From Chromohalobacter israelensis (GTDB lineage: Bacteria > Pseudomonadota > Gammaproteobacteria > Pseudomonadales > Halomonadaceae), in NCBI GenBank assembly GCA_000761475.1, contig JQNW01000001.1:248001-312000 (forward strand): 64,000 nucleotides of DNA, in the 5' to 3' direction. This document shows positions 35,254 to 46,323 of the stretch, piece by piece. The translations under genes and the position numbers were made by a program. The notes under the pieces were generated by a model, which did not search any database, was not told the DNA's origin, and worked only from the letters and a program-made list of their open reading frames with translations. Numbering within the stretch: the first letter of the stretch is position 1; every line of letters begins with the position of its first letter.

Positions 35254-36659
35254 ATCCGACCGAGTGGTTGTACCAACTCTCGCCATCCCCCTCGTTGCTG
35301 CTCTCCATCGTCCTGCTCGTCGCGCTGTGCGAATCGCTGGCCGTGATCGGGTTACTGGTACCGGGCATCGTGCTGCTCACCGCCGCCGCATCGCTGGCCG
35401 GCCATCAGCATCTCTCGCTGCCGCTGCTGCTGGCGGCCGCCTTCGTGGGCGCAGTGGTGGGCGATGGCCTGAGCTTCTGGCTGGGGCGCCGACAGCGCGA
35501 ACGCGTGCCCCGCCTGTGGCCGTTCTCGCGACACCCGGAATGGCTGGCGAGAGGCATCACGTTCTTCAAGCGGTATGGCGACCTTTCGATTCTCATCGGA
35601 CGCTTCGTCGGTCCGGTAAGGCCCATCGTGCCGCTGGTTGCCGGCATGATGCACATGTCGACGTGGCGCTTCGTGGCAGTCAATATCGGCTCGGCCCTGC
35701 TGTGGGCGCCCGCCTACCTGCTGCCGGGGTACCTGCTGGGCCACTCGTGGGATCGCTTGATCGACCTGCCGCCCAGCAGCGAACGCTGGCTGTTGGCACT
35801 GGCCACTCTGCTGGCCGTGCTGGGCGTGGGCTTTTCCTGGCTGCGCCACCAGCTCGGTCGCGAGGGACGGCTCTACAGGCGACTGGCACAGGCATCGCGC
35901 ACACGCCCTTGGCGGCGCCGTGTCTGGCTCACGCTGAGCGCCGCCCACCCGCGCAACGAAATTCCCCTGGCCTCTCTGGCGCTGTTGATCGGCAGCCTGA
36001 TCGCCCTGTGCGGCTGGACGCTCTGGGTGCTCGAGCACCCCGACACCTCCCTGCCCATGGACCGACAGTTGCGCGCACTGCTGGCCCCGCTGGCCGACGG
36101 CTGGCCAGGCGACGTCAGCACCTTCATGGCACTCAGCGGCGATGCCCTGGGCGTGACCGCGCTCAGCCTGCCGTGGCTGCTCTGGCTGCTCGTTGCCCGG
36201 CGTTTTGCCGCCTTCTTCCACATCACCGTGGCACTGGGGGGCATCGGGGTCGCCAACACGCTGTTCAAGTACCTGGCCGCCCGGCCGCGTCCCGAGACGC
36301 CCGACTATCTCGTCGGCTCGTTTTCCTACCCCAGCGCGCACACTTCCACCAGCGTGGTGCTGCTGGGCCTGACGGCGGCCTTCATCGCCGAGGGGCTCCC
36401 TGGCAGGCAGCGTCTGTGGGCCTACTGGGGCGCCATCCTGGTCTGTCTGCCCATGGCACTGTCGCGCCTGATTCTGGGCGTGCACTGGGTCAGCGACCTG
36501 ATCGGCGGCGCCCTGCTGGGCCTGGTGGTCTGTGCCTTGACGCGATTGAGCTATCAGCGCTTCGTGCGCGCACCGCTCACGTCCTGCCCATGGCCGTGGC
36601 TGGCAGGGGCCTCGCTGCTGCTGCTGACGATACGCATCATCTGGCTGCCCTATGTGTGA
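35250..36659 (+). CDS. DedA-PAP2 fusion membrane protein, 469 aa
   Basis: Residues ~1-200 are a DedA/SNARE-associated domain, with the hallmark GRFVGPVRPIVPLVAGMM (residues ~111-128). Residues ~235-460 are a PAP2 phosphatase with all three motifs: KYLAARPRP, PSAHTS and SRLILGVHWVSD. DedA proteins include undecaprenyl-phosphate and phospholipid flippases; membrane PAP2 enzymes include undecaprenyl-pyrophosphate phosphatases. The fusion could dephosphorylate a lipid carrier or lipid and return it across the membrane. The start is TTG at 35250 with GGAG upstream, overlapping the previous stop. It is the last gene of its operon; I see no clear terminator. Confidence 0.85.
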   Translation: MNPTEWLYQLSPSPSLLLSIVLLVALCESLAVIGLLVPGIVLLTAAASLAGHQHLSLPLLLAAAFVGAVVGDGLSFWLGRRQRERVPRLWPFSRHPEWLARGITFFKRYGDLSILIGRFVGPVRPIVPLVAGMMHMSTWRFVAVNIGSALLWAPAYLLPGYLLGHSWDRLIDLPPSSERWLLALATLLAVLGVGFSWLRHQLGREGRLYRRLAQASRTRPWRRRVWLTLSAAHPRNEIPLASLALLIGSLIALCGWTLWVLEHPDTSLPMDRQLRALLAPLADGWPGDVSTFMALSGDALGVTALSLPWLLWLLVARRFAAFFHITVALGGIGVANTLFKYLAARPRPETPDYLVGSFSYPSAHTSTSVVLLGLTAAFIAEGLPGRQRLWAYWGAILVCLPMALSRLILGVHWVSDLIGGALLGLVVCALTRLSYQRFVRAPLTSCPWPWLAGASLLLLTIRIIWLPYV

Positions 36660-36687
36660 TGCCTGATTCCCGCGTGCACCGGGACAC

Positions 36688-37311
36688 TCAGCCCAGTGCC
36701 AGCCAGATACCGACCCCGACCATCAAGCTGCCGGCAATGCGATTCAGCAACTGGACATTACCGCTGCGGCGCAGGAAGCGGCTGGCCGTGCGCCCGCCGC
36801 CGGCATAGATCAGCAGACAGGTCAGTTCCAGGGTCAGGATCACGCCGACCAGCGCGACCAGTTGGGGCGCCAGCGGACGGCCGGATTCCAGGAAAGGCGG
36901 CAGCAAGGCGATGAAGAATGCCCAGCCCTTGGGGTTGGCGACCGCCGTGACGAACCCCTGAACGATCAACTGGACCCGCGATACATCGGGCACCGCGTCA
37001 CTCGCCTCGGGGATCGCCAGGCGCCCTTTGGAACGCCACATCATGACACCGAGATAGATCAGATAGGCGCCGCCGACCCACTTGAACACGGCGAACACTT
37101 CCGGGTAGCGAAGCATCAAGGTGGCGACCCCGACCACCGCCGAGACCGCCACCAGGCCAACGCCCACCAGCTCGCCGAGCATCATCCACAAGGCGCGCCG
37201 CACCCCGATCGTCATGCCCAGCGTCATGGAAAGCGTCATGCACATGCCCGGGGTCAACGACACCATGAAAAACGTCGGCACGAAGACCGAAAGCAGCGAC
37301 AGGCTGATCAT
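36688..37311 (-). CDS. LysE/RhtB-family amino-acid exporter, 207 aa
   Basis: A small carrier with about six membrane segments. Typical parts are [19 protein letters not shown] near the N-terminus, [15 protein letters not shown] and [20 protein letters not shown]. The family exports amino acids or similar compounds; the substrate cannot be read. Its ATG overlaps the ubiX stop (ATGA), so it is the last gene of the mpl-ubiX-lysE-type operon. The stop faces that of the DedA-PAP2 gene across a 28-base gap. Confidence 0.87.
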   Translation of the reverse strand: MISLSLLSVFVPTFFMVSLTPGMCMTLSMTLGMTIGVRRALWMMLGELVGVGLVAVSAVVGVATLMLRYPEVFAVFKWVGGAYLIYLGVMMWRSKGRLAIPEASDAVPDVSRVQLIVQGFVTAVANPKGWAFFIALLPPFLESGRPLAPQLVALVGVILTLELTCLLIYAGGGRTASRFLRRSGNVQLLNRIAGSLMVGVGIWLALG

Positions 37312-37919
37312 GTGGCTTCCCCCCAGCGCGGCATCAGAGCATGCGCAATGCCCAGTTGATTGAGGATGCGCGCCACGATGAAGTCGATCATGTCGTCGAG
37401 CGTCTGTGGGCGGTGGTAGAACCCGGGGGCCGCGGGGAGTATCACCGCGCCCATCCGGGTCAGCGTCAGCATGTGCTCGAGATGAATGGCCGAGAACGGC
37501 GTCTCGCGCGGGACGAGGATGAGCTGACGCCGTTCCTTGAGCGCCACGTCCGCGGCGCGCTCGATCAGGTTGTTGCTCGCGCCGGTGGCGACCGCCGAGA
37601 GCGTTCCCGTCGAACAGGGGCAGATCACCATGGCACTGGGCGCACCGGACCCCGAGGCCACGGGCGCCATCCAGTCCTCCCGGGCAAAGCAGCGAATCTG
37701 GCCCGGCGCGGCACCGCTTCGCTCCCGCAGCGCCTCGCTCAAGCGCTCGGGGTTCGACGGCAAGCTCTCGTCGGTTTCGGTGGCGATGACCATGTGCGCG
37801 GCCTTGGAGATCAGCACCAGCACCTGATGCCGCGCCGCCACCAGGCAGTCGATGAGCCGCAGCCCGTACTGCGCCCCGGATGCCCCCGTCAACGCCACGG
37901 TGACAGGCGCTTCGAACAT
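37308..37919 (-). CDS. ubiX: Flavin prenyltransferase UbiX, 203 aa
   Basis: Makes the prenylated flavin cofactor used by the UbiD decarboxylase in ubiquinone synthesis. Motifs: [19 protein letters not shown] at the start, [20 protein letters not shown] in the middle, and [13 protein letters not shown] near the end; PCS(T) is the catalytic/flavin-binding segment. I set the start at the ATG 37919, five bases past the mpl stop; an ATG at 37934 overlapping mpl is possible. ubiD is not in the window. Confidence 0.93.
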   Translation of the reverse strand: MFEAPVTVALTGASGAQYGLRLIDCLVAARHQVLVLISKAAHMVIATETDESLPSNPERLSEALRERSGAAPGQIRCFAREDWMAPVASGSGAPSAMVICPCSTGTLSAVATGASNNLIERAADVALKERRQLILVPRETPFSAIHLEHMLTLTRMGAVILPAAPGFYHRPQTLDDMIDFIVARILNQLGIAHALMPRWGEAT

Positions 37920-37923
37920 TGCT

Positions 37924-39294
37924 TCATCCGCCATGCCGGGCCTCCAGTGCCGCCAGCAACTTTTCATGGATACCGCCGAACGCCCCGTTCGACATCACCA
38001 CGATCCGGTCTCCCGGACGCGCCTCGGCCACGATGGCCGCGACCAGGGCCGGCATCTCGTCGCTCACCGTCGCCGGCACCGGACAGGCCGCCGCAAGCGC
38101 CTCCAGCGACCATTCGACCTCCGGTGGCCGATACCACCAGACGCGGTCCGCCGCCGCCACGCTGTCCGGCAAGCGCTCGCGCATGCTGCCCAGACGCATC
38201 GTATTGGAACGCGGTTCGATCACCGCCAGCAGCCGCCCCGCGTCGGTCGCCGCTGCCAGCCCCTCGAGCGTGGCGGCGATGGCCGTGGGATGATGGGCGA
38301 AGTCGTCGATGACCTGAATGCCGCCGACCTCGCCTCGCACCTCCTGGCGTCGGCGCGGCGATTCGAAGCGTGCCAGCGCCGCCGCCCCTGCCTCGAGGGC
38401 GACACCGCAGGCCGACGCCGCAGCCAGGGCCGCCACCGCGTTGGCGACGTTGTGACGCCCGCTCAGCGCCCAGTCGACGTACGCGACGCGCTCGCCATGA
38501 CGCACCGCGAAGCGACGGCCATCGGCGCTTTCCAGCCGCCACTGCCATGAGGCGTCGTCGCTGGCACCGAAACGCACGACGGGGCTCCAGCAGCCTTGCG
38601 CCAGCACGCGCTCGAGGGCGGGCTCGCCCGCCGCCACCACCAGCTGTCCTTCCCCGGGGACGGTACGCACCAGATGGTGGAACTGACGCTCGATGGCGGC
38701 CAGGTCGGAAAAGATGTCCGCGTGATCGAACTCGAGATTGCCCAGCACCGCGATATCCGGGCGGTAGTGGACGAACTTGGAACGCTTGTCGAAGAAGGCC
38801 GTGTCGTACTCATCGGCCTCGACCACGAACGGCGCCCCGGGCTCTCCCAGTCGCGAGGACACGCCCAGATTGCGCGGCACCCCGCCGATCAAGAACCCCG
38901 GCGCCTGGCCGGCCGCCTCCAGAATCCACGTCAGCAGACTGGCGGTCGTGGTCTTGCCGTGAGTGCCGGCCACCGCCACCACGCGCCGGCCCGGCAGCAC
39001 CTGCTCGGCCAGCCACTGCGGTCCCGAGACGTAGGGCAATTTGGCATTGAGCACGGCCTCCACCTCAGGGTTGCCGCGCGACAATGCATTGCCGATGATC
39101 ACGAGATCGGGACGCGGCATCAGGTTGTCAGCGGCATAGCCCTCGCAAAGGGCGATGCCCGCCTCTTCGAGCTGAGTGCTCATCGGCGGATAGACGTTGG
39201 CATCCGAACCGCTGACCTGATGTCCGAGCGCCTTGGCCAACCGCGCCAGACTCCCCATGAACGTACCGCAAACCCCTAGAATATGGACGTGCAT
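37924..39294 (-). CDS. mpl: UDP-MurNAc:L-Ala-gamma-D-Glu-meso-DAP ligase, 456 aa
   Basis: Reattaches recycled tripeptide to UDP-MurNAc in peptidoglycan recycling. A Mur-ligase with the N-terminal [19 protein letters not shown] Rossmann start, the ATP loop [15 protein letters not shown] and the central [19 protein letters not shown], all typical of Mpl. The C-terminal domain is complete. First gene of the mpl-ubiX-exporter operon, divergent from pfp with 142 bases between. Confidence 0.94.
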   Translation of the reverse strand: MHVHILGVCGTFMGSLARLAKALGHQVSGSDANVYPPMSTQLEEAGIALCEGYAADNLMPRPDLVIIGNALSRGNPEVEAVLNAKLPYVSGPQWLAEQVLPGRRVVAVAGTHGKTTTASLLTWILEAAGQAPGFLIGGVPRNLGVSSRLGEPGAPFVVEADEYDTAFFDKRSKFVHYRPDIAVLGNLEFDHADIFSDLAAIERQFHHLVRTVPGEGQLVVAAGEPALERVLAQGCWSPVVRFGASDDASWQWRLESADGRRFAVRHGERVAYVDWALSGRHNVANAVAALAAASACGVALEAGAAALARFESPRRRQEVRGEVGGIQVIDDFAHHPTAIAATLEGLAAATDAGRLLAVIEPRSNTMRLGSMRERLPDSVAAADRVWWYRPPEVEWSLEALAAACPVPATVSDEMPALVAAIVAEARPGDRIVVMSNGAFGGIHEKLLAALEARHGG

Positions 39295-39436
39295 CTGAGC
39301 CTCCTGCCATGATGCGGCGAGCCTAGCATGGCGCCGCGCGACCCACCAGCCGAGCGCCCTGGCATAGGCATCGACCGTCGATGTCGGCTATCATTCGCTC
39401 ATTCATGCGCCCAGACCCAGGAGCACCACAAGTCCC

Positions 39437-40696
39437 ATGGCCCAGCACAATGCCTTTTACGCCCAGTCCGGTGGCGTCACCGCCGTCATCAACGCCAGCG
39501 CCTGCGGCGTCATCGAGACCTGTCGTCGCCATTCGGACAAGATCGGCAAGGTCTACGCCGGCCACAACGGCATCATCGGCGCCCTGACCGAGGATCTCAT
39601 CGACGTTTCCCAGGAAAGCGACGAGGCGATTGCCGCACTGCGCCATACGCCGGGCGGCGCGTTCGGTTCCTGCCGCTACAAGCTCAAGGACATCGAGACG
39701 CACCGCGCGCAATACGAGCGCCTCATCGAGGTGTTCAAGGCGCATGACATCCGCTACTTCTTCTACAACGGCGGCGGCGACAGCGCCGATACCTGCCTCA
39801 AGGTGTCGCAGCTCTCGGAAAAGATGGGCTACCCGCTGACCGCGATTCACGTTCCCAAGACCGTCGACAACGACCTGCCGATCACCGACAACTCTCCCGG
39901 CTTCGGCAGCGTGGCCAAGTACATCGCCACCTCGACCCGCGAAGCGGCGCTGGATATCGCTTCCATGTGCGCCACTTCCACCAAGGTGTTCGTGCTCGAA
40001 GTGATGGGCCGTCATGCGGGCTGGATCGCCGCAGCCGGCGCCCTGGCGGGCAACGGCGAAGGCGAGCCCCCTCACCTGGTCATCTTCCCCGAGCTCCCCT
40101 TCCAGCGCGCCCGGGTCATGCAGCGCGTCGACGAGGCCGTCAAGAAGTACGGCTATTGCGTCATCGTGGTCTCCGAGGGCGCCCGTTACGAAGACGGCAC
40201 CTTCCTCGCCGACGCCGGCAATACCGACGCCTTCGGCCACCGTCAGCTGGGCGGCGTGGCGCCGACGCTCGCCGGCATGATCAAGCAGGACCTGGGCTAC
40301 AAGTACCACTGGGCGGTGGCCGACTACCTGCAGCGTGCCGCACGCCATCTGGCCTCCAGAACCGACGTCGAGCAGGCCTATGCGGTGGGGCAGAAGGCCG
40401 TCGAGCTGGCCCTGGAAGGCAGGAATGCCATGATGCCGACCATCAAGCGCGTCAGCGAGACGCCCTACGAATGGCGCATCGACGCGGCGCCGCTGGCCGA
40501 AGTGGCCAACAAGGAGAAGTTCATGCCCCGCGACTACATCCGCGAGGACGGCTTCGGCATCACGGAGGCGGGTCGCCGCTATCTGTCACCGCTGATCCAG
40601 GGCGAGGATTTCCCGCCGTTCGAAAACGGCCTGCCCAAGGTGGCCAAGCTCGACAAGGTCAAGGTGCCGCGCAAGCTGCCCGCCTTCGAGCTCTGA
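39437..40696 (+). CDS. pfp: PPi-type 6-phosphofructokinase, 419 aa
   Basis: Phosphorylates fructose-6-phosphate, probably with pyrophosphate and reversibly. Two sites separate PPi from ATP enzymes. The loop that reads GGDGS in ATP enzymes reads GGGDS here (residues 112-116), placing Asp at the Gly104-equivalent. PGTIDND is replaced by PKTVDND (140-146), with the Lys typical of PPi enzymes. EVMGRHAGWIA follows, a shared substrate site. The length fits this clade. Expression appears monocistronic, with a strong terminator. In organisms using Entner-Doudoroff catabolism such an enzyme can run in the gluconeogenic direction; that is inference here. Confidence 0.88.
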   Translation: MAQHNAFYAQSGGVTAVINASACGVIETCRRHSDKIGKVYAGHNGIIGALTEDLIDVSQESDEAIAALRHTPGGAFGSCRYKLKDIETHRAQYERLIEVFKAHDIRYFFYNGGGDSADTCLKVSQLSEKMGYPLTAIHVPKTVDNDLPITDNSPGFGSVAKYIATSTREAALDIASMCATSTKVFVLEVMGRHAGWIAAAGALAGNGEGEPPHLVIFPELPFQRARVMQRVDEAVKKYGYCVIVVSEGARYEDGTFLADAGNTDAFGHRQLGGVAPTLAGMIKQDLGYKYHWAVADYLQRAARHLASRTDVEQAYAVGQKAVELALEGRNAMMPTIKRVSETPYEWRIDAAPLAEVANKEKFMPRDYIREDGFGITEAGRRYLSPLIQGEDFPPFENGLPKVAKLDKVKVPRKLPAFEL

Positions 40697-40719
40697 AGAC
40701 AGACACGCCCCTCCAGGAC

Positions 40720-40750
40720 GACGCCCCGGCATGGATCATGCCGGGGCGTC
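40720..40750. terminator. Two-way terminator between pfp and the glycine-zipper gene
   Basis: ACGCCCCGGCATG/CATGCCGGGGCGT form a near-perfect stem with a short loop, 24 bases past the pfp stop and 60 past the facing stop. The plus-strand tail is CGTCGTCTT. Confidence 0.7.
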
Positions 40751-40809
40751 GTCGTCTTGCCTGGCGAGGCATGTCTAGTGGTGGGCTCGATGGGCAAGCC
40801 GGCAATGCC

Positions 40810-41355
40810 TCACGATGAGGTCACCTCGTCCCAGCGCGGCGTGCCATCACGCAGCGGCACACGCTCGCCATCGGGCTTTTCGTCGAGCCTGACCTCGTGC
40901 GACTGGCCGTCCACCCGATACCGAACCTTGAAGCCCACCGTTTCGCTCTGCGTGTCGTTGACGGTTTCGCACCGCCGTTGCGTGGTCATGTAGGTATCGC
41001 CGTCCTGCAGGCGCTCCTGCACTTTGTTGCCGGCATAGCCGCCGCCGAGTGCACCGGCCACGGTCGCCAGCGTCTTGCCGCTTCCCCCGCCGAACTGATT
41101 GCCGACCACGCCACCCACCAGGCCGCCAATGGCCGACCCGGCCAGCTGATGCTCGTCCTGCACGGGGCGCCGCTTGGTGACGGTCACGTCGCGGCAGACC
41201 TCACGGGGCACCTGCTGCGTTTCGACGATGGGCGCGACATCGACGATGTCGGCATACTCGGGGCCGGCATTTCCCTGCTGGTAGGCGCCGATCGCGACGC
41301 CGCCGGCGATCCCCAGTGCGGCAATGGCACTGCCAATGATGATGGGCTTGTTCAT
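40810..41355 (-). CDS. Glycine-zipper 2TM-domain envelope protein, 181 aa
   Basis: An N-terminal hydrophobic segment (residues ~3-25) may be a signal anchor; no lipobox Cys is seen. The centre is a glycine zipper, GSAIGGLVGGVVGNQFGGGS followed by VAGALGGGYAGNKVQ, as in SlyB and the 17-kDa surface antigen family. The C-terminal third is beta-like and charged (VRYRVDGQSHEVRLDEKP). The start at 41355 has GGAGG upstream. It is convergent with pfp and shares its terminator. The role is probably in envelope integrity; not certain. Confidence 0.8.
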   Translation of the reverse strand: MNKPIIIGSAIAALGIAGGVAIGAYQQGNAGPEYADIVDVAPIVETQQVPREVCRDVTVTKRRPVQDEHQLAGSAIGGLVGGVVGNQFGGGSGKTLATVAGALGGGYAGNKVQERLQDGDTYMTTQRRCETVNDTQSETVGFKVRYRVDGQSHEVRLDEKPDGERVPLRDGTPRWDEVTSS

Positions 41356-41600
41356 CTCTTGCCTCCTTGTATTCACGCGAGCCACGGGCACCCCGCCGAC
41401 CTCCTGTCGGTGGCCTGGTGCCCGGGCGCCTGGCTGTCGCGTCCACTCGGCAAGCGATGCATGACTGAGACGAAAGAAATGTTACCCGAAGTTAACGTCC
41501 AGCGGGAGCCCGAAAGGGTTATAGAACAGCGTTTTCACATTGTCTGCGAAATTGCCGTCATGCCGTTGCCATCCGGCGACGGCACCTTCCTTTTCAGGGA

Positions 41601-42377
41601 TCAGGACGTGGCAGACGCGCCGTGCGGGCCAGGGCCGCAAACGGGACACGCCGGGTCGCGACCGACATTGAAGCGTCGCCACTCTCCGCTCAGGCCATCG
41701 AACGTGGCCAGGCCGCGATGTGACTCACCGACGCCGGCGAGAAGCTTGATCGCCTCGAGCGCCTGAAAGGTGCCGATGATGCCCACCAGAGGGGCGATCA
41801 CGCCGTTTTCGGCGCAGCGCAGCGCTTCGTCGTCACCGTCCTCGCCGTAAAGGCAGGCATAACAGGGCGAGGCCGCATCACGCGCATCGAAGACCGCCAG
41901 CTGACCCGAGAAGCGAATCGCCGCGCCGGATACCAGCGGCGTTCGCGTGGCGACACAGGCACGGTTGATGGCATGGCGGCTGGCGAAGCCGTCGGTGCAG
42001 TCGAGCACGACGTCCGCCTCCGTCACCGCACGCTGCAGCGCCTCCCCCGCAAGCCGCGAGGCAATGACGTCCACCTGGCAGGCCGCATTGAGCCGCCGCG
42101 CCGAGACCGCCGCCGACTCGGCCTTGCCACGGCCCAGATCACGCTCGTCGTGGGCGATTTGACGCTGCAGATTGGACAATTCCACCACATCGTCGTCGGC
42201 GATGGACAGGCGCCCCACCCCGGCGGCGGCGAGATACAGCGCCACGGGCGAGCCCAGCCCTCCCGCGCCGACGATCAAGGCATGCCCCGCCAGCAGGCGC
42301 TGCTGCCCCGCCACATCGAACTGCTCGAGCATGATCTGGCGGCTATAGCGCAGCAGCGCGGTATCGTCCATTTCCGT
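41601..42377 (-). CDS. moeB: MoeB/ThiF-family adenylyltransferase, 258 aa
   Basis: Adenylates the C-terminus of a small sulfur-carrier protein (MoaD, ThiS) in molybdopterin or thiamine synthesis. The ATP-binding IVGAGGLGSPVALYLAAAGV, the RYSRQIML start and the two zinc Cys pairs (CYAC and CPVC) are visible. I use the ATG at 42377; a GTG five codons upstream is possible. In Pseudomonas moeB follows prmC directly; here an lrp gene lies between, 45 bases upstream on the same strand. Confidence 0.9.
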   Translation of the reverse strand, partial: TEMDDTALLRYSRQIMLEQFDVAGQQRLLAGHALIVGAGGLGSPVALYLAAAGVGRLSIADDDVVELSNLQRQIAHDERDLGRGKAESAAVSARRLNAACQVDVIASRLAGEALQRAVTEADVVLDCTDGFASRHAINRACVATRTPLVSGAAIRFSGQLAVFDARDAASPCYACLYGEDGDDEALRCAENGVIAPLVGIIGTFQALEAIKLLAGVGESHRGLATFDGLSGEWRRFNVGRDPACPVCGPGPHGASATS

Positions 42378-42422
42378 CATGACATTCATCACCTTAGTCG
42401 CGCGCAGCGCCCGGGGGCGCCG

Positions 42423-42920
42423 TCATGTATCGAGCCGCTCGATATCGGGCACATGCAGCGAGACCTCTTCCTTGACTTCTTCCATCACCACGTAGCTCTT
42501 GGACTCCTTGACACCGGGCAGCGTCAGCACCACGTCGCCCAGCAACTGGCGATAGGCCGACATCTCGGGAATGCGGCACTTGAGGATGTAATCGAACTGG
42601 CCGGAGACCAGGTGGCATTCTTGAATCTGCGGCAGCTTGGCCACGGCCCGGCGGAACTCGTCGAATACCGCCGGCGACTGCGTTTCCAGGCTGATCTCGA
42701 CGAACACGAGCAGGTTGGCCTTGAGGGCCTTGGGATCCAGCAGTGCCTTGTAGCCACGGATGATGCCGGCCTTTTCCAGACGCTTGACACGCTCCAGGCA
42801 GGGCGTGGTCGACAGACCCACCCGAGAGGCCAGATCGACGTAGGAAATGCGGGCGTTGTCCTGCAGGCAGCGCAAAATGTTGAGATCGATGCGATCGAGC
42901 GATCGGGTCTTGGCTTTCAT
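42423..42920 (-). CDS. lrp: Lrp/AsnC-family transcriptional regulator (Lrp type), 165 aa
   Basis: Residues 1-60 are the winged helix-turn-helix (LDRIDLNILRCLQDNARISY and LASRVGLSTTPCLERVKRLE). An RAM/ACT-like ligand domain follows (VSGQFDYILKCRIPEMSAYR). Close in sequence to global Lrp, which senses leucine and sets amino-acid metabolism. The ATG lies in an AT-rich patch with no strong ribosome-binding site. 186 bases separate it from prmC upstream. Global versus local role is unknown. Confidence 0.9.
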   Translation of the reverse strand: MKAKTRSLDRIDLNILRCLQDNARISYVDLASRVGLSTTPCLERVKRLEKAGIIRGYKALLDPKALKANLLVFVEISLETQSPAVFDEFRRAVAKLPQIQECHLVSGQFDYILKCRIPEMSAYRQLLGDVVLTLPGVKESKSYVVMEEVKEEVSLHVPDIERLDT

Positions 42921-43106
42921 TATATTGTTGTTCCGAGACGTTGAATGGCAAAGGAAATACCCGCGACGGCACCGGCGGCATCAAGCGGCCGCCAGGCGTC
43001 GGCACCGTCGAGTGCGAGGCGTATTACTACCACATTCGCCGCCCGCGCCTCCAGACGCGCCGCGCCTTCCTCCACGCGCATCGAGTCTGTCCCCACGTGC
43101 GTCGAA

Positions 43107-43966
43107 TCAACGAGCGCCGCGCCCCGCCGCATCGGGCGCACGCCCCAGAGTGACGCGCTCGCGGGCCCCGAGGTCCGCGACACTGGCGACATCGCGATAA
43201 CCGGCACTCGTCAGGATCTCGCGCACCCGCGCCGCCTGCGTCATGCCGTGCTCCATGGCCAGCCAGCCGCCCCCAGCGAGATGGGCCCGCGCGGTCAGCG
43301 CGAGGTGACACAGGTCGGCAAGCCCGGCGTCTTCCGCCACCAGGGCCGAGCGGGGCTCGAAACGCACGTCGCCCTGGGCGAGATGCGGGTCGTCCTCGGC
43401 GATATAGGGCGGGTTGGCCGCGATCACGTCGAACGTCTCGTTGCCGAGGGCAGAGAACCAGTCGCTGACCAGGAAGGTGGCGTTGCTCAGTGCCAGGCGC
43501 TCCGCATTGGCCGTCGCCAGGCGTACGGCGCCGGGTACCTTGTCGACCCCGACGACATGCCACGCCGGTCGCTCCGAGGCGAGCGCCAGCGCGATGGCAC
43601 CCGATCCCGTGCCCAGATCGAGCGCGCGCCCGGTGGCATGCGGCATGCGAGCCAGCAGCGCTTCGACCAGGCATTCGGTGTCGGGGCGCGGAATGAGCGT
43701 CGTGTCGTCGACACGCAGCACGAGCCCCCAGAATTCACGCTCCCCGGTCAGGTGCGCCACGGGATGCCCCAGCGACCGCGCCGCGATCAGGGCGTCGAAC
43801 CGGGCCCATGCCGGAGGCACAATCTCGCGGTCGCCCCAGGTATACAGCCAGGCTCGCGTGACGTCCGCGGCATGCATCATCAGCACCTCAGCGTCCAGAC
43901 GCGGCGTGGGGCTCCCCGAGGCCTGCAGCCGCATCGTCGCGCGTGCCAGCAAGGCATCGAAGGTCA

Positions 43967-43967
<1 letters not shown>
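43107..43967 (-). CDS. prmC: Release-factor glutamine methyltransferase, 286 aa
   Basis: Methylates the Gln of the GGQ motif in RF1 and RF2. Motifs: LDLGTGSGAIALALA (SAM binding), and NPPY (residues ~185-188) that holds the glutamine side chain. It is encoded directly after its substrate prfA, overlapping by TGATG at 43967. A GTG one codon earlier is also possible. The C-terminus ends in a short Arg/Gly/Ala-rich tail. Confidence 0.94.
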
Positions 43968-45048
<1,081 letters not shown>

Positions 45049-45052
<4 letters not shown>

Positions 45053-46323
45053 GCAGAGTCCTGTGTCGATGCGGCCGGGTCGATCAACAGGGTATCGGCC
45101 GCCTTGAGAATATCGTGTCGTGCCTCGCCCGACGCTTCACGCAAGCGCAGGGTGGGACCATGCAGCAACTTGTTGGTCAATTGACGTGACAGACGCTGCA
45201 AGACCTTTTCGGGATCCTCGCCGCGCGCGAGCTGCGCCAGTGCCTGACGCTCGGCCTCCTCGCGCAGCGCCTCGCCCTGCTCGCGGTAGCGCCGGATCAG
45301 ATCCCCGGCACCCCGCACGCGGCGCTCGTGCTGCCAGTGCTGAATGCCATGCTCGATCAGGGACTCGGCCTGGGCGGCGGCCACGGCGCGTTGCTTGCGG
45401 TTTTCCTCGATCACTTCCTGCAAGTCGTCGACGCTGTACAGGAAGACATCGTCCAGCTCGCCCACCTGGGACTCGATATCGCGAGGGACGGCGATGTCGA
45501 CCATGAACATGGGGCGATGACGACGCTTCTTCAGGGCACTTTCGACCATGCCCTTGCCCAGGATCGGCAGCGGGCTCGCCGTCGAGGAGATGATGATGTC
45601 GGCATGCGCCAGGGCCTGGGGAATCTCGCCCAGGGAAATCGCCTCGGCATCGACTTCGTGGGCCAGGAGCTCGGCACGCTCGCGGGTACGATTGGCCACG
45701 GTCAGCCCCCGGATACCCGCTTCGCGCAGGTGCCGGGCCACCAGCTCGATGGTCTCGCCGGCGCCGATCAGCAGCGCACGGGCGCGGCCGAAGTCATCGA
45801 AGATGTGGCTGGCCAGGCTGACGGCGGCATAGGCCACCGACACCGGGTTTTCGCCGATGCCGGTCTCGCTGCGTACCTGCTTGGCGACGGAAAAGGTGTG
45901 CTGGAACAGGCGCTCCAGTTCGCCCCCCAGCCCCGCGTTGTCACGCGCGAGCTGATAGGCTTCCTTGAGCTGCCCCAGGATCTGCGGCTCGCCCAGCACC
46001 ATGGAGTCGAGGCCCGCCGCGACACGCATCAGGTGCCGCGCCGCCTCGCCATCGAGGTAGTGGTAGGCGCTTTGCATCAAGGTTTCCGGCGGCAGCGCGT
46101 GGAAACGCCCCAGCCAATCGAGCACCTCGCGCTCCCCTTGCGAGTCGGTCACGCAATAAAGCTCGGTGCGGTTGCACGTCGACAGTACTGCCGCTTCGTT
46201 GACGCCGGGCAGCGACTTGAGTTCGGCCAACGCGCCCGCCAGCTCGGCCGGCGTAAAGGCGACCTGCTCGCGAACCTCGATGGTCGCGGTCTTGTGGTTG
46301 ATCCCCAGGGCGAGAAGCGTCAT
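45049..46323 (-). CDS. hemA: Glutamyl-tRNA reductase, 424 aa
   Basis: Reduces glutamyl-tRNA(Glu) to glutamate-1-semialdehyde, the first step of haem synthesis by the C5 route. The catalytic cysteine is Cys50 in [12 protein letters not shown]. Other motifs are [15 protein letters not shown] and [16 protein letters not shown]. The start is the ATG at 46323; open sequence runs a further 119 codons but is not conserved. It is divergent from the TPR lipoprotein gene with 256 bases between, as in Pseudomonas. Confidence 0.96.

Noticed and set aside
41356-41600. A short gene between moeB and the glycine-zipper gene
   Set aside because: The available frames overlap moeB in another frame and have no start signals; the region more likely holds the promoter.
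42921-43106. A small gene between prmC and lrp on either strand
   Set aside because: Short frames exist but are Arg/Ala-rich, lack ribosome-binding sites and resemble nothing I know.
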